Positions 1-8,512 of a stretch of 33,862 bases of DNA are shown piece after piece. Where the stretch lies: contig JAIXQA010000062.1 in NCBI GenBank assembly GCA_027485915.1, positions 1 to 33,862 on the forward strand, written 5' to 3'. The DNA is from Alphaproteobacteria bacterium. Lineage in GTDB: Bacteria > Pseudomonadota > Alphaproteobacteria > Caulobacterales > Aquidulcibacteraceae. Below the pieces are notes generated by a model. It saw nothing but the letters and a program-made list of their open reading frames with translations. It was not told the DNA's origin and did not search any database. The translations under genes were made by a program, and so were the position numbers. How positions within the stretch are numbered: the stretch's first letter is position 1; each line of letters begins with the position of its first letter.

Positions 1-500
1 AGCAGGGTTGGCGCGGCAGCCGACAGGGCGAACTTGCCGGCCGTGTTCAAGACGCCCGAAAACAAGGAACTCATCGCCATGCCGACCAGATAGGGCATGG
101 TGATTTGGGTCAGCAAAATGGCGAATTGGAACGCCTGCGGCTTATCGGCATAGCCACCGTGAATGACTAGCATGATCCAAGGCATAGCCAATTGCGCTAA
201 GATCGTCACCAAAGCTGCGACCAAGGTCAGCACCGAAAAGGCCTGGCTCGCCACTTCGGCGGCCTTATCCTTGCCGATCTCGGCCTGTGTTTTGGCATAA
301 AGCGGCACGAACGCCTGACTAAAGGCACCTTCGGCCAGAATTCGGCGGAACAGGTTCGGGAAAGTTTGGGCCGTTGCAAACGCATCACCCACCCAGCCCG
401 CGCCCAACAAATTGGAGATGGCGCGGTCGCGGGCATAGCCCAAAAGGCGGCTCAGTAAGGTGAAACCAGCTTGAACAAGGGTATTACGGGCAAGCGACAT
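1..500 (-). CDS. murJ: Lipid II flippase MurJ, 5' part (runs off the window)
   Basis: This encodes the first 166 or so residues of MurJ (MviN family), the inner-membrane flippase that moves lipid II to the periplasm for peptidoglycan synthesis. The start ATG lies at 500-498. The protein opens with MSLARNTLVQAGFTLLSRLL, then GYARDRAISNLLGAG and a segment reading AQTFPNLFRRILAEGAFSQAF. This arrangement, with the conserved RR and the EGAFSQAF turn, is the signature N-terminus of the MurJ/MATE-like family. Hydrophobic helices follow around residues 85-110 and 125-150. The 3' part of the gene lies outside the window. A GGAG 11 bases upstream is a weak ribosome binding site. It is transcribed divergently from the chorismate mutase gene. 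The assignment comes from recognition of the conserved N-terminal block, and I see no frameshift in the visible part. Confidence 0.93.
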   Translation of the reverse strand, partial: MSLARNTLVQAGFTLLSRLLGYARDRAISNLLGAGWVGDAFATAQTFPNLFRRILAEGAFSQAFVPLYAKTQAEIGKDKAAEVASQAFSVLTLVAALVTILAQLAMPWIMLVIHGGYADKPQAFQFAILLTQITMPYLVGMAMSSLFSGVLNTAGKFALSAAAPTL

Positions 501-627
501 CGACAGATCAGCTCCAATGGGTGCACCACTAACCTGTGCAGTCTCGTAGCGGGAGGGTCGCTACTGACATTGACCAAATTCAGGCAATTATCTTGCGCAA
601 ACAAGGTTTTTTCACCATGGTTGGGGC
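501..627. promoter_or_regulatory. Divergent intergenic region murJ / chorismate mutase
   Basis: This 127-base gap must hold the promoters of both divergent genes. It contains an inverted repeat GTAGCG-N7-CGCTAC at 546-564 and a TTGACC at 570-575 that could be a -35 element for the plus strand. I could not see a convincing -10 at normal spacing, so promoter placement is open. Confidence 0.3.
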
Positions 628-1377
628 ATGAATATGCCTTCACCTAGTTCGTCTGCCCCTCTTCCCACCGATATGACGGCTTTGCGGGAGGCGATTGACG
701 CCATTGACGGGCAATTGGCGCGCCTGATTGCGCAACGCTCTGGCCTCGCCCGGGCCATTGCGGAAGCCAAAAAGGCAGCGGGCGATCAAGGTTTTGGCTG
801 GCGGCCTGCGCGCGAGATCGACATTTTGCGCGGCCTTATCAAGCGGGAGCCCGATCTCGACCCCACTTTGGCAGCAGCTGTTTGGCGGGCGCTCATCTCA
901 GCCAATCTCGCTGCACAGGGCGGGCTAGATGTCGTCACAACCTTGGAAGCAGCACCCTGGGCAAAACTCGCCTTTGGATCAGCGAGCGAGACGCGTATCC
1001 TATCAGCGGCAGACGCCCTCATGGCCACCAAAGAAGGTGCCCGAACCATTGCCTGCTTGCCTTGGCCTGCAAAGACTGAAAGCTGGTGGGCTGATTTGAT
1101 GGACGTGAGTTTGGCAGGGGTACATGTTTGTGCCGCAAGCCCACAAATCGTCGCTAATGGTGCGCCTGCTTCTTTATTGCTGGCCCATCGCACGCCGGAA
1201 GCCTCTGGTGGCGACATCAGTTTGTTAGCTGGTAGCAAAGCCGCTTTATCGGGGTATGGCGGCACGCTTTTGAGCGAAAAGGGCGATCTGGCCCTGATCC
1301 AACTGGCAGGTTTCTTAGACCTCGATGCGCCTTTGGAAGTCGGGGTCCGCCTGATCGGCTGCTTTGCCTTGGCTTAG
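628..1377 (+). CDS. Chorismate mutase (AroQ class) with C-terminal extension
   Basis: The N-terminal part (about residues 16-95) is an AroQ-type all-helical chorismate mutase domain, which converts chorismate to prephenate for phenylalanine and tyrosine synthesis. Visible features are LREAIDAIDGQLARLIAQR in helix 1, a conserved K in AEAKKAA, and RPAREIDILRGL at the start of helix 2, the usual positions of the substrate-binding Arg, Lys and Glu. The remaining 150 or so residues match neither a prephenate dehydratase nor an ACT domain that I can recognise. They read like a degenerate alpha/beta domain that ends in a hydrophobic strand. The total of 249 aa is much longer than a stand-alone AroQ domain (about 90 aa). 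An ATG at 634 is an alternative start and no strong ribosome binding site separates the two. The gene ends 3 bases from convergent truA. Confidence 0.8.
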   Translation: MNMPSPSSSAPLPTDMTALREAIDAIDGQLARLIAQRSGLARAIAEAKKAAGDQGFGWRPAREIDILRGLIKREPDLDPTLAAAVWRALISANLAAQGGLDVVTTLEAAPWAKLAFGSASETRILSAADALMATKEGARTIACLPWPAKTESWWADLMDVSLAGVHVCAASPQIVANGAPASLLLAHRTPEASGGDISLLAGSKAALSGYGGTLLSEKGDLALIQLAGFLDLDAPLEVGVRLIGCFALA

Positions 1378-1380
1378 GCC

Positions 1381-2139
1381 TCAGAGGTCATAGAAGACAT
1401 CGGTCAGATACAAGCCGTCACTAGGGGCGACTGGGCCACACCGTTTACGGTCACGCGCCTCCAACGCATCGCGCACATCTTGCGGACTCCATTTACCCCG
1501 CCCTACTTCGGATAAGGTCCCCATCATGGAGCGAACTTGGCGATGGAGAAAGGAGCGCGCTTGCACGCGGGCCTGAATCTCTGGTCCAAAAACGCCTTCT
1601 ACCCGGCAGAGCTCAAATCGGCTTAAGGTCTTGATCGGGCTTTTTGCTTGACAATCAGCGTCGCGGAAGGTGGTGAAGTCATGCGTGCCGAGGAAATAAT
1701 TGGCGGCCTCCTGCATGCGCTCGACATCATGATCTTGCGACACGCGCCAGACCCGACCCAATTCTAAGGTCAAAGGTGGACGCCGGTCGACCATGCGAAA
1801 CAAATAGCCTCGGGCTTGCGCCGAAAAGCGCGCATGAAAACTATCGGGTACGGCTTCGACATCGCGCACCGAGACCGGACCCATATCGCGCAGCCAGGCA
1901 TTCAACGCCTCTTGCAAGCGGAACGGGCCCCAATTCTTGGCCAGATCGACATGGATCACTTGACCCGTCGCATGCACGCCCCGATCCGTTCGCCCAGCCG
2001 CGTGGGTCCGGCGCAATTCGCCCTCTATCGCCACGATGGCGCGCTCCACCGTGTCTTGCACGCCTTTCCCGTCTGATTGGCTTTGCCAACCGGCGAAATT
2101 GGTGCCGTCATACTCTAAGGTCAGTTTCCAACGCTGCAT
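1381..2139 (-). CDS. truA: tRNA pseudouridine(38-40) synthase TruA
   Basis: TruA makes pseudouridine at positions 38-40 of the anticodon stem-loop of many tRNAs. The 252-aa protein has the usual family length. It opens with LTLEYDGTNFAGWQSQ and carries the catalytic block RTDRGVHATGQV (about residues 51-62) with the invariant nucleophilic Asp. Further conserved blocks are the FHARFSAQARGYLFRM region and the C-terminal FLHRQVRSMMGTL (about residues 197-210). The ATG at 2139 is the natural start because the conserved fold begins immediately after it. It converges with the chorismate mutase gene and diverges from the CoA-ester lyase gene, so it appears to be transcribed alone from the 2140-2248 gap. 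Confidence 0.95.
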   Translation of the reverse strand: MQRWKLTLEYDGTNFAGWQSQSDGKGVQDTVERAIVAIEGELRRTHAAGRTDRGVHATGQVIHVDLAKNWGPFRLQEALNAWLRDMGPVSVRDVEAVPDSFHARFSAQARGYLFRMVDRRPPLTLELGRVWRVSQDHDVERMQEAANYFLGTHDFTTFRDADCQAKSPIKTLSRFELCRVEGVFGPEIQARVQARSFLHRQVRSMMGTLSEVGRGKWSPQDVRDALEARDRKRCGPVAPSDGLYLTDVFYDL

Positions 2140-2188
2140 CAGAAGCGTTTAGCGCAGCATTTAGCCACTTGCGAACCCCCTTGCTGCG

Positions 2189-2217
2189 TTGACCTTTTCG
2201 CTTCGTCAGCCTAGCGC
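2189..2217 (+). promoter_or_regulatory. Candidate promoter for the CoA-ester lyase gene
   Basis: A TTGACC hexamer at 2189-2194 is followed 17 bases later by TAGCGC, within GCCTAGCGC. This resembles the alphaproteobacterial housekeeping pattern TTGAC...GCTA. It lies about 30-60 bases upstream of the proposed ATG. A TTG start codon proposed at 2189 would fall inside this -35 element, which argues against that start. Confidence 0.35.
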
Positions 2218-2248
2218 AGAGAAAAATGAAAATACGGAACCAATGCTC

Positions 2249-3298
2249 ATGAAAACTCCCCGCGCTTTCTTCAAACCCCTCGCCATTGGTGCGCCCGCGC
2301 CTTACCGTGACCTGCCAATCAAGGTGGAACGCATGATCCATTTCGTGCCGCCTCACTTGGACAAGGTACGCGCGAAAGTACCAGAGATTGCCAAGAGTGT
2401 GGATGTCATTCTAGGCAATTTAGAAGATGCGATCCCAGCAGACGCCAAAGAGGCTGCACGTGCTGGCTTTATCGACATGGCGCGCGAAACCGATTTTGCT
2501 GCCATGGGTACGGGCCTGTGGACGCGCATCAATTGCCTCAACAGCCCTTGGATACTGGACGATGTGATGGAAATCGTCGCCGCCGTTGGTAATAAGCTCG
2601 ACGTCATTATGGTGCCCAAAGTCGAAGGGCCTTGGGACATCCATTATCTCGATCAATTGCTGGCCCAACTTGAAGCCAAGGCTGGCGTCACCCGCCCGAT
2701 CCAGCTGCATGCCATCCTCGAAACCGCAGAAGGCGTTGCCAATGTGGATGCGATTGCTTTAGCCAGCCCTCGCATGCAAGGCATCAGCCTAGGCCCCGCC
2801 GATCTGGCCGCCAGCCGCGCGATGAAAACAACCCGCGTTGGGGGTGGTCATCCCGGCTATCGCGTCGTGGAGGACCCCCACGCCGATGGCCGTGCGCGCG
2901 CCAGTGTTCAACAAGATCTTTGGCATTACACCTTCGCAAAAATGGTCGATGCCTGCCAAACTGCCGGTATCAAGCCCTTCTATGGTCCGTTTGGCGATAT
3001 TAAGGATCTTGAGGCTTGTCAGCAGCAATTCCGCAATGCCTTCATCATGGGCTGCGCGGGTGCGTGGTCGTTGCATCCAGATCAGATCGCCATTGCCAAG
3101 AAAGTTTTCAGCCCCGATCCGGGCGAAGTGGCTTTCGCGAAACGTATCCTTGAAGCTATGCCTGATGGCAGTGGTGTCGCCATGCTGGACGGCAAAATGC
3201 AAGACGATGCGACGTGGAAACAAGCGAAAGTGATGGTCGACAGCGCCAAATTGGTCGCTGCCAAAGACCCAGATATGGCAGAAGCTTACGGCTTTTGA
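2249..3298 (+). CDS. HpcH/HpaI aldolase / citrate lyase family CoA-ester lyase (probable malyl-CoA lyase)
   Basis: This TIM-barrel enzyme of the CitE/malyl-CoA lyase family probably cleaves malyl-CoA or methylmalyl-CoA to an acyl-CoA plus glyoxylate, or runs the reverse condensation. Visible landmarks are the metal-site strand [19 protein letters not shown], the strand [28 protein letters not shown] with a second acidic ligand, and [14 protein letters not shown]. The C-terminal part reads [10 protein letters not shown]...[19 protein letters not shown] and then GVAMLDGKM, the layout I know from serine-cycle malyl-CoA lyases. The start was moved to the ATG at 2249 (349 aa), with a GGAA 9 bases upstream; an ATG at 2243 is also possible. 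A longer reading from TTG 2189 begins in a probable promoter. PEP carboxylase follows in the same direction. The exact substrate is inferred; the family is clear. Confidence 0.85.
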   Translation: MKTPRAFFKPLAIGAPAPYRDLPIKVERMIHFVPPHLDKVRAKVPEIAKSVDVILGNLEDAIPADAKEAARAGFIDMARETDFAAMGTGLWTRINCLNSPWILDDVMEIVAAVGNKLDVIMVPKVEGPWDIHYLDQLLAQLEAKAGVTRPIQLHAILETAEGVANVDAIALASPRMQGISLGPADLAASRAMKTTRVGGGHPGYRVVEDPHADGRARASVQQDLWHYTFAKMVDACQTAGIKPFYGPFGDIKDLEACQQQFRNAFIMGCAGAWSLHPDQIAIAKKVFSPDPGEVAFAKRILEAMPDGSGVAMLDGKMQDDATWKQAKVMVDSAKLVAAKDPDMAEAYGF

Positions 3299-3306
3299 TC
3301 GCCAGT

Positions 3307-3343
3307 GCCTGAGACGCGGGCAGACCATGCCCACGTCTCAGGC
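3307..3343 (+). terminator. Long stem-loop between the CoA-ester lyase gene and ppc
   Basis: Arms GCCTGAGACG (3307-3316) and CGTCTCAGGC (3334-3343) pair perfectly over 10 bp. After a single mismatch they continue into an inner stem, GGGCA with TGCCC, around the loop GACCA. The hairpin starts 8 bases after the lyase stop codon. No T-run follows, so it may be a Rho-type 3' end, an mRNA-stabilising hairpin or an attenuator rather than a classical terminator. Confidence 0.55.
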
Positions 3344-3414
3344 GTGCGCAGCCCTACCGAAACCCAGCACAGCCAGCCACTTGCCCTAAAGGAAACTTGC
3401 CGCCAAAAGGCAGC

Positions 3415-6096
3415 ATGCCTGATACCAATCCTGACTCCGCCCGCGACTTAATCAAAGACTTAGGAGCCCTATTAGGGGAAGTGATCAAGGATCAACATGG
3501 CGATGCCCTGTTTGATGCGATTGAATCAATCCGTGCGGAATCGGTGCGCGAATATCGTGGCCAAGCGCCACGTGGGGCCACCGTTAGCTTGCTAGACGGG
3601 TTGGAACTGAATGAAACCCTCGTGTTCATCCATGGCTTTTGCGTCTTCTCGCAATTAGCCAATTTGGCTGATGACTATGTCAGCCGCACTCAAGCCGTCC
3701 GCCAAGACCCTTTGGCACTCTTAAACACTCGGCCTGAGCTGACCGTGCCGCATGTGTCCGACGTGTTGTCTAAAATGGTCATTGCCCCCATCCTCACCGC
3801 CCATCCCACCGAGGTACGCCGCAAAAGCGTGCTGGACCGCGAAGCGGCGATCTCGGACACATTGGATGCGCGGATTGACCTGGTCGATGGGCGCGACATG
3901 CGGGTGGAGCGGTTACGCCGAGAAATCCGGCTCTTGTGGCAGACCCGTGTGCTGCGGGGGGAACGCATCGAAGTGGCCGATGAAATCGCTAATGTCGCGA
4001 GCGTTTTAGGCCGCTCCTTCCTGAAAGAAATGCCCAACCTGATCCGTCGACTGGAACGGCGATTGGGCACGGAATTGCCGGGGATTTTGCGGGTTGGCTC
4101 TTGGGTGGGCGGTGACCGCGACGGCAATCCTTTCGTGAATGCCCAAACCCTGACCCATGCGGTGATGTCGCATGCGAGCCTGTTGTTGGGCTCTTTTCTC
4201 GAGGAATTGCATCAGCTGGGCAGTGAATTGTCGATCTCGACTGAACTTACTGCCGTATCACCGGAATTGGCGCGTTTGGCAGAAGCTGGACACGATGCTT
4301 CTCCCCATCGGGCAGACGAGCCTTATCGGCAGGCGATTAGGGGCATTTATGCTCGTCTCGCAGCAACCTATCAGGCCATTACCAAAAAGGTCCCTGCCCG
4401 CCCCACCGACTTGGAGGCCATGGCCTATCATGGCCCGGGCGAATTGATCACGGATCTTGAGATCGTGCGCGACTCCTTGCGCGCCCATGCTGCGGGCGAT
4501 GTCGCTGATGGGCGGCTTGCGCGATTGATCACCGGGGTGAAAGTCTTCGGCTTTCACTTTGCTCAAATGGAATTACGCCAAAACTCCGATGTGCATGAAC
4601 GCACAATCGGTGAATTGCTGGCCGCGGCGGGCATTGAGGCTAGTTATGCGAGCCTGCCTGAGGAAGCGCGCATTGAAGTACTGCGCGCGCAATGGCGTTC
4701 ACCCCGCAACCTAACCACGCCCTATGCGAATTATGGCCCCGAAACACGGAAAGAATTGGAAGTATTCTGGCAGGCCAGCGCCATTCGCACTGCAGTCGGT
4801 GGCGAAGTCTTGCGTCGCGTGATCGTCTCCAAGACTGACAGTGTGTCTGATCTTTTGGAAGTGGCCCTCTTGCTGAAAGAAGGTGGGCTGTTTGCATTGT
4901 CGCCCGACCCCAGCCCGCAAATTGCCATCGCCCCACTGTTTGAAACCATTGCCGACTTGCAGGCCAGCGAAGCCATCATGCGGACCTGGCTAACCTTGCC
5001 CGAAGTCGCCCGTGCCCGCGCCGCGACGAATCCGGTGCAAGAAGTGATGATCGGCTATTCGGACAGCAATAAGGATGGCGGTTATCTGACGGCAAATTGG
5101 GAAGTGCGCGGTGCTATTGGTCGGCTTGTCGCTTTAGGCAAGGAATTGGGCGTAACCATGCGCTTTTTCCATGGTCGCGGTGGTTCGATTGGCCGGGGTG
5201 GCGGGTCTTCACGCGATGCGATTGCTGCACTGCCTGCTGGTAGCATGGAATCGGGTCTGTCGGTGACGGAGCAGGGCGAGGTTATCTCCTCAAAGTATGG
5301 CCATCCAGATAGCGCCCGGGTATCTTTGGAGACTTTGGTGGGGGCGAGCCTTGAGGCGGCCCTACATCCAGTCGACCAAGCGCAAGAAGAAGCTTTAAGC
5401 CGGATCATGCCGCGCTTGAGTGATTTGGCGTTCAAAGCCTATCGCAGCCTTGTTTATGATACGCCTGATTTTGCCCGCTATTTCCACCAATCGACCCCCT
5501 TGAAAGAGATTGTCGATCTAAAGATTGGTAGCCGCCCTGCTGCCCGGACTGCCTCAGGTCGCATTGAAGATTTGCGCGCCATTCCGTGGGTATTCAGTTG
5601 GTCGCAAGCCCGGGTCAACCTGCCGGGTTGGTATGGCTTTGGTAGTGCTATTGCGGGCTATCAAGAAGAAATGGGGCCATCGGCGGCGGGTGAGCTTAAG
5701 GCGCTCTATCAATCCAGTCCCTATTTCGCCAATCTTGTTTCCAACATCGAAATGGTTCTAGCCAAGGCCAATTTGGAGATTGCGCGCCGCTATAGTGAGT
5801 TAGTTGACGACCAAGAGATGGCAAAGGCCATCTTCGCGCGCATTGAAGTGGAATGGCAAAAGACGTTGGAAGCCTTAGAGCTTGTGACAGGCCGGGCTGA
5901 ACTGGTGGGCAATAATCCAGCCCTCGCTCACTCGATCAGTTTGCGCATGCCCTATCTCGACCCTTTGAACCTGTTGCAAGTGAAATTGATCAAGCGCTTG
6001 CGCGCCGGCCGAGACGAAGCGCAGGCCGAAACCGTCAAGAAAGGTATTCAATTGACGATCAACGGCATTTCCGCCGGCCTGCGCAATACGGGCTGA
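3415..6096 (+). CDS. ppc: Phosphoenolpyruvate carboxylase
   Basis: Ppc carboxylates phosphoenolpyruvate to oxaloacetate, refilling the TCA cycle. The protein (893 aa from ATG 3415) has normal family length and all hallmark blocks in order. TAHPTEVRRKS holds the catalytic His near residue 130. Then come GSWVGGDRDGNPFV, GYSDSNKDGGYLTANWE, the glycine-rich loop FFHGRGGSIGRGGG, QGEVISSKYG, and the C-terminus ending GISAGLRNTG. The reading frame opens at TTG 3397, but ATG 3415 has AAAAGG just 4 bases upstream and gives a more normal N-terminus. The upstream malyl-CoA-lyase-type gene in the same orientation recalls the ppc-mcl pair of methylotroph serine-cycle clusters; here it may serve C4/glyoxylate balance. 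The gene abuts the convergent acid phosphatase gene with no spacer. Confidence 0.97.
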   Translation: MPDTNPDSARDLIKDLGALLGEVIKDQHGDALFDAIESIRAESVREYRGQAPRGATVSLLDGLELNETLVFIHGFCVFSQLANLADDYVSRTQAVRQDPLALLNTRPELTVPHVSDVLSKMVIAPILTAHPTEVRRKSVLDREAAISDTLDARIDLVDGRDMRVERLRREIRLLWQTRVLRGERIEVADEIANVASVLGRSFLKEMPNLIRRLERRLGTELPGILRVGSWVGGDRDGNPFVNAQTLTHAVMSHASLLLGSFLEELHQLGSELSISTELTAVSPELARLAEAGHDASPHRADEPYRQAIRGIYARLAATYQAITKKVPARPTDLEAMAYHGPGELITDLEIVRDSLRAHAAGDVADGRLARLITGVKVFGFHFAQMELRQNSDVHERTIGELLAAAGIEASYASLPEEARIEVLRAQWRSPRNLTTPYANYGPETRKELEVFWQASAIRTAVGGEVLRRVIVSKTDSVSDLLEVALLLKEGGLFALSPDPSPQIAIAPLFETIADLQASEAIMRTWLTLPEVARARAATNPVQEVMIGYSDSNKDGGYLTANWEVRGAIGRLVALGKELGVTMRFFHGRGGSIGRGGGSSRDAIAALPAGSMESGLSVTEQGEVISSKYGHPDSARVSLETLVGASLEAALHPVDQAQEEALSRIMPRLSDLAFKAYRSLVYDTPDFARYFHQSTPLKEIVDLKIGSRPAARTASGRIEDLRAIPWVFSWSQARVNLPGWYGFGSAIAGYQEEMGPSAAGELKALYQSSPYFANLVSNIEMVLAKANLEIARRYSELVDDQEMAKAIFARIEVEWQKTLEALELVTGRAELVGNNPALAHSISLRMPYLDPLNLLQVKLIKRLRAGRDEAQAETVKKGIQLTINGISAGLRNTG

Positions 6097-6825
6097 TCAG
6101 GGCTTTAAAAGAGCGCCGAGTTCAGCCTTTGCTGCGTCATAATCCGCCCTGAAGCTGGGATCCTTTCGCAATTCTACCAAAAGCGCGGCGCTGAGGGCTT
6201 GGCCCGCGGCAACGTCGCTGGGGTAATGCACGCCGCACACGGCACGGCTGAGACCATAATCGAGACCTCGCGCCTTAAAGGCCTCTGCTTTTGTGGGGGC
6301 AAGTTCCGCCAAGAGTGTGCCGACCATCGCGCCCCACATGGCATGGCCGGAGGGGTAAGAGTTCAAGCCATTTTCCGGCAAACGGACGCAAGGCACCACG
6401 GCGGGATCGGCCAAGGGTGGACGGGGGCGTTTGTAAAGCTCTTTAAAGGGCAGAACCGTTGCACCCACATCGCGCGAAGCACGGGCCATTAAGCGAGCAA
6501 GGCTTGGGGCGCTTTCTGCCGTCACCTGAGGGCCAAGCACCGACCCAAAGGCGGAAAAGACTTCCAGCTTTTGATCGGCTTGTGCAAGGGCAACGCGTTC
6601 TGGCGTGCGCTTGGCTTGTAAGTCTAAGGCAGCCGCACGGTCGTCCTGATCTGCTTTTGAACCCGGAGATGGAGCCGCTGGGAAATTGGCGACCGCAACA
6701 GCGGCCGGCAAATAAGCTTTGATGTCTTCAGCACGCGCACAGCTGATGACGGCCGAAGTCAGCATGAAGCCGGCAAGAGCCCAGCCGAAAGTCGGACGAG
6801 CAAAGGATGGGAAACGCATGAACAT
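6097..6825 (-). CDS. Class A (PhoN-type) acid phosphatase, PAP2 family, secreted
   Basis: This is a periplasmic non-specific acid phosphatase of the PAP2 superfamily, which releases phosphate from organic phosphomonoesters. The tripartite active-site signature is complete: KELYKRPRPP (KX6RP motif), NSYPSGHAMWG (PSGH) and LSRAVCGVHYPSDVAAG (SRX5HX3D, with the nucleophilic His). The N-terminus has basic residues, a hydrophobic stretch (about residues 14-28) and CARAEDIKAY, consistent with Sec signal peptide cleavage after ARA. The length of 242 aa fits the family. The start ATG at 6825 has AGGAG 5 bases upstream (6831-6835), a strong ribosome binding site. The gene lies 39 bases behind the helicase gene on the same strand with no visible terminator between, so they may share a transcript although their functions are unrelated. 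Confidence 0.93.
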   Translation of the reverse strand: MFMRFPSFARPTFGWALAGFMLTSAVISCARAEDIKAYLPAAVAVANFPAAPSPGSKADQDDRAAALDLQAKRTPERVALAQADQKLEVFSAFGSVLGPQVTAESAPSLARLMARASRDVGATVLPFKELYKRPRPPLADPAVVPCVRLPENGLNSYPSGHAMWGAMVGTLLAELAPTKAEAFKARGLDYGLSRAVCGVHYPSDVAAGQALSAALLVELRKDPSFRADYDAAKAELGALLKP

Positions 6826-6864
6826 CAGAACTCCTGTGGGTGCGACCCTTGCACCTTGACTGGC

Positions 6865-8370
6865 CTAATCCTGCTCAATCCGGCCAACCCGAAACGCGCC
6901 AAGATCGGCATAGACCGCCCTATCTGCGAAGGCGAAGGCCGCATCATCGACCCGAACATCGGTTCTGCGCAAGTGGCGTGACAGCGTTAAGCCTTCCAAG
7001 GTGCGGCAGCGAGACAGAGCAACATAGGTCTGACCATGGGCAAAGGCCCCACGCCCAAAGTCGACATGGACCGCATCGAAGGTGAGGCCCTGAGCCTTAT
7101 GGACGGTCAAGGCCCAAGCGGGCCTCAGCGGTACTTGCCGGAATACACCCACCGCCTTGCGTTGTGGCACGCCCTCTGGATCGGGCTCATAGACATAACG
7201 CTCCCAATCGGCGGGCTCTATCTCATGCACACGACCCCCAATCCGCACAAACACAGAGGTTTTGCCAAGGTCAACCACCGTCGCCAAAGTGCCATTGACC
7301 CAGCGTTTATCGGGATCATTGCGTAAGAGCATGACACGCGCGCCAACCCGCAACACAAGGTCACTATCGGTCGGGAAAATGCGCTCATCAAACTGACCTT
7401 CGACTTTGGCCCCATAAGAGGCTTCCGGCCCAGAAAGGCGTGCCATCTCCAGATCATTGATCCGGCGAGCCGCTTCATTGGTAGTGGTCAGCACGATGGC
7501 CCCATCTCCATCCTTGTCGGAAAAGGGCGGGGGTTCGCCCACCACGCGGGAGTCCAAAAGCTCTGCATCCTCCATCGTCGGCCGTCCGCGCCGCATCCGG
7601 TCCAATAGGCCGAGGAAGGCGGCATCGGATTGGCGAAACACCTGACACAGCTCAATCGAAGTCCAAGAAAGCGACTTTACCGCGGGCGCATCGAAGAAGT
7701 AAGGCCCGCCAAACCATTGTTCGAGGGTCGGCTCATCCTCACGGCTGACGACAGGCGGCAATTGCGCGCTATCGCCGACGCATAAAAGGCGTACACCGCC
7801 AAACGGCCGGGGCACACCACGGTGCAAGCGCATGGACCGATCAATCGCGTCCATCAAGTCCGAGCGCACCATGGAAATCTCGTCAATCACAAGAAGATCG
7901 AGCGCCTTCAACATCCGCCCTTCGCGGACGCGGCGCACATCTTGCGGCTGGATCATGGCGGGTGGCAGCTTGAATAAGGAATGGATCGTCTGCCCACCGG
8001 CATTGAGTGCGGCGATCCCAGAAGGTGCGACAATCGCCGCCTTTAGGTCGGTTTCATCCATAAAGGCTTTGAGGAAGGTGGTTTTTCCAGTTCCTGCGCG
8101 GCCCGTCAGAAACACGCCACCTTCTGCCTTTTCAATCCGCTGTGCGACTTCGCGGTAAGGACCGTCGTCAAGCGAGTGGGCAATGGCTTTTGCCGGGCTT
8201 TCAATCCGCCCGTGACCGCCCTGCAAGCGCGCCATCGCCATAGCCCCATCGGCATCATCAACTTTTGCGACGATGGTGCCATTGCGGATGAGAACAGCGG
8301 AAAAGCCGCTTCCGGTATCCACCAGACGCGCAATTCCGCCCCGCAATGCCATTTCCCGCACTGTCTTCAC
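6865..8370 (-). CDS. Pif1-like superfamily 1B DNA helicase / AAA family ATPase
   Basis: This is a bacterial Pif1/RecD-like 5'-to-3' DNA helicase. Walker A is FLTGRAGTGKTTF (about residues 87-99), Walker B is LLVIDEISMVRSDLMDAID, motif III is LCVGDSAQLPPV, and the C-terminal motifs are LTVHKAQGLTFDAVHVDFG and TYVALSRCRTLEGL. A segment VLRVGARVMLLRND...WVNGTLATV is the usual SH3-like insert of Pif1 relatives. About 75 residues precede the core and resemble a small beta-rich domain (LVDTGSGFSAVLIRNGTIVAKVDD) that I do not recognise. The longest reading starts at TTG 8385, but GTG 8370 has AAAAGG 6 bases upstream and is preferred (501 aa). It is divergent from cysK. Likely roles are replication or repair, such as resolving G-quadruplexes or stalled forks; this is family knowledge, not visible here. 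Confidence 0.88.
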   Translation of the reverse strand: MKTVREMALRGGIARLVDTGSGFSAVLIRNGTIVAKVDDADGAMAMARLQGGHGRIESPAKAIAHSLDDGPYREVAQRIEKAEGGVFLTGRAGTGKTTFLKAFMDETDLKAAIVAPSGIAALNAGGQTIHSLFKLPPAMIQPQDVRRVREGRMLKALDLLVIDEISMVRSDLMDAIDRSMRLHRGVPRPFGGVRLLCVGDSAQLPPVVSREDEPTLEQWFGGPYFFDAPAVKSLSWTSIELCQVFRQSDAAFLGLLDRMRRGRPTMEDAELLDSRVVGEPPPFSDKDGDGAIVLTTTNEAARRINDLEMARLSGPEASYGAKVEGQFDERIFPTDSDLVLRVGARVMLLRNDPDKRWVNGTLATVVDLGKTSVFVRIGGRVHEIEPADWERYVYEPDPEGVPQRKAVGVFRQVPLRPAWALTVHKAQGLTFDAVHVDFGRGAFAHGQTYVALSRCRTLEGLTLSRHLRRTDVRVDDAAFAFADRAVYADLGAFRVGRIEQD

Positions 8371-8445
8371 GTTTGACCTTTTCAACTTCTTTCTTCGGTG
8401 GGTGCGCCTGCTGCGTCAAGCAGCCGCTGCGCCAATATGTATCGA

Positions 8446-8458
8446 TTAGAAATTCTAA
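8446..8458. promoter_or_regulatory. Palindrome TTAGAA-A-TTCTAA upstream of cysK
   Basis: A perfect 6-1-6 inverted repeat sits in the 154-base gap between the divergent helicase and cysK genes, about 70 bases before cysK. Its symmetry and AT-rich content suggest a repressor or activator site, but no matching regulator is visible in the window. Confidence 0.3.
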
Positions 8459-8487
8459 CTTGTAACTCGCAAGCCGAAGTCGCACCT

Positions 8488-8512
8488 CTTGTGTTATACG
8501 CACGGACACAAG
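8488..8512 (+). promoter_or_regulatory. Inverted repeat CTTGTGT-N11-ACACAAG at the cysK leader
   Basis: Seven-base arms (8488-8494 and 8506-8512) lie directly before the GAGGA ribosome binding site (8514-8518) of cysK. The repeat could be a protein-binding dyad or a leader hairpin affecting translation. A TTATAC inside it (8494-8499) may be a -10 element, but no good -35 is seen. Confidence 0.35.

Noticed and set aside
2189-2248. TTG start at 2189 for the CoA-ester lyase
   Set aside because: The extra 20 residues are not family-like and the codon coincides with a likely -35 hexamer.
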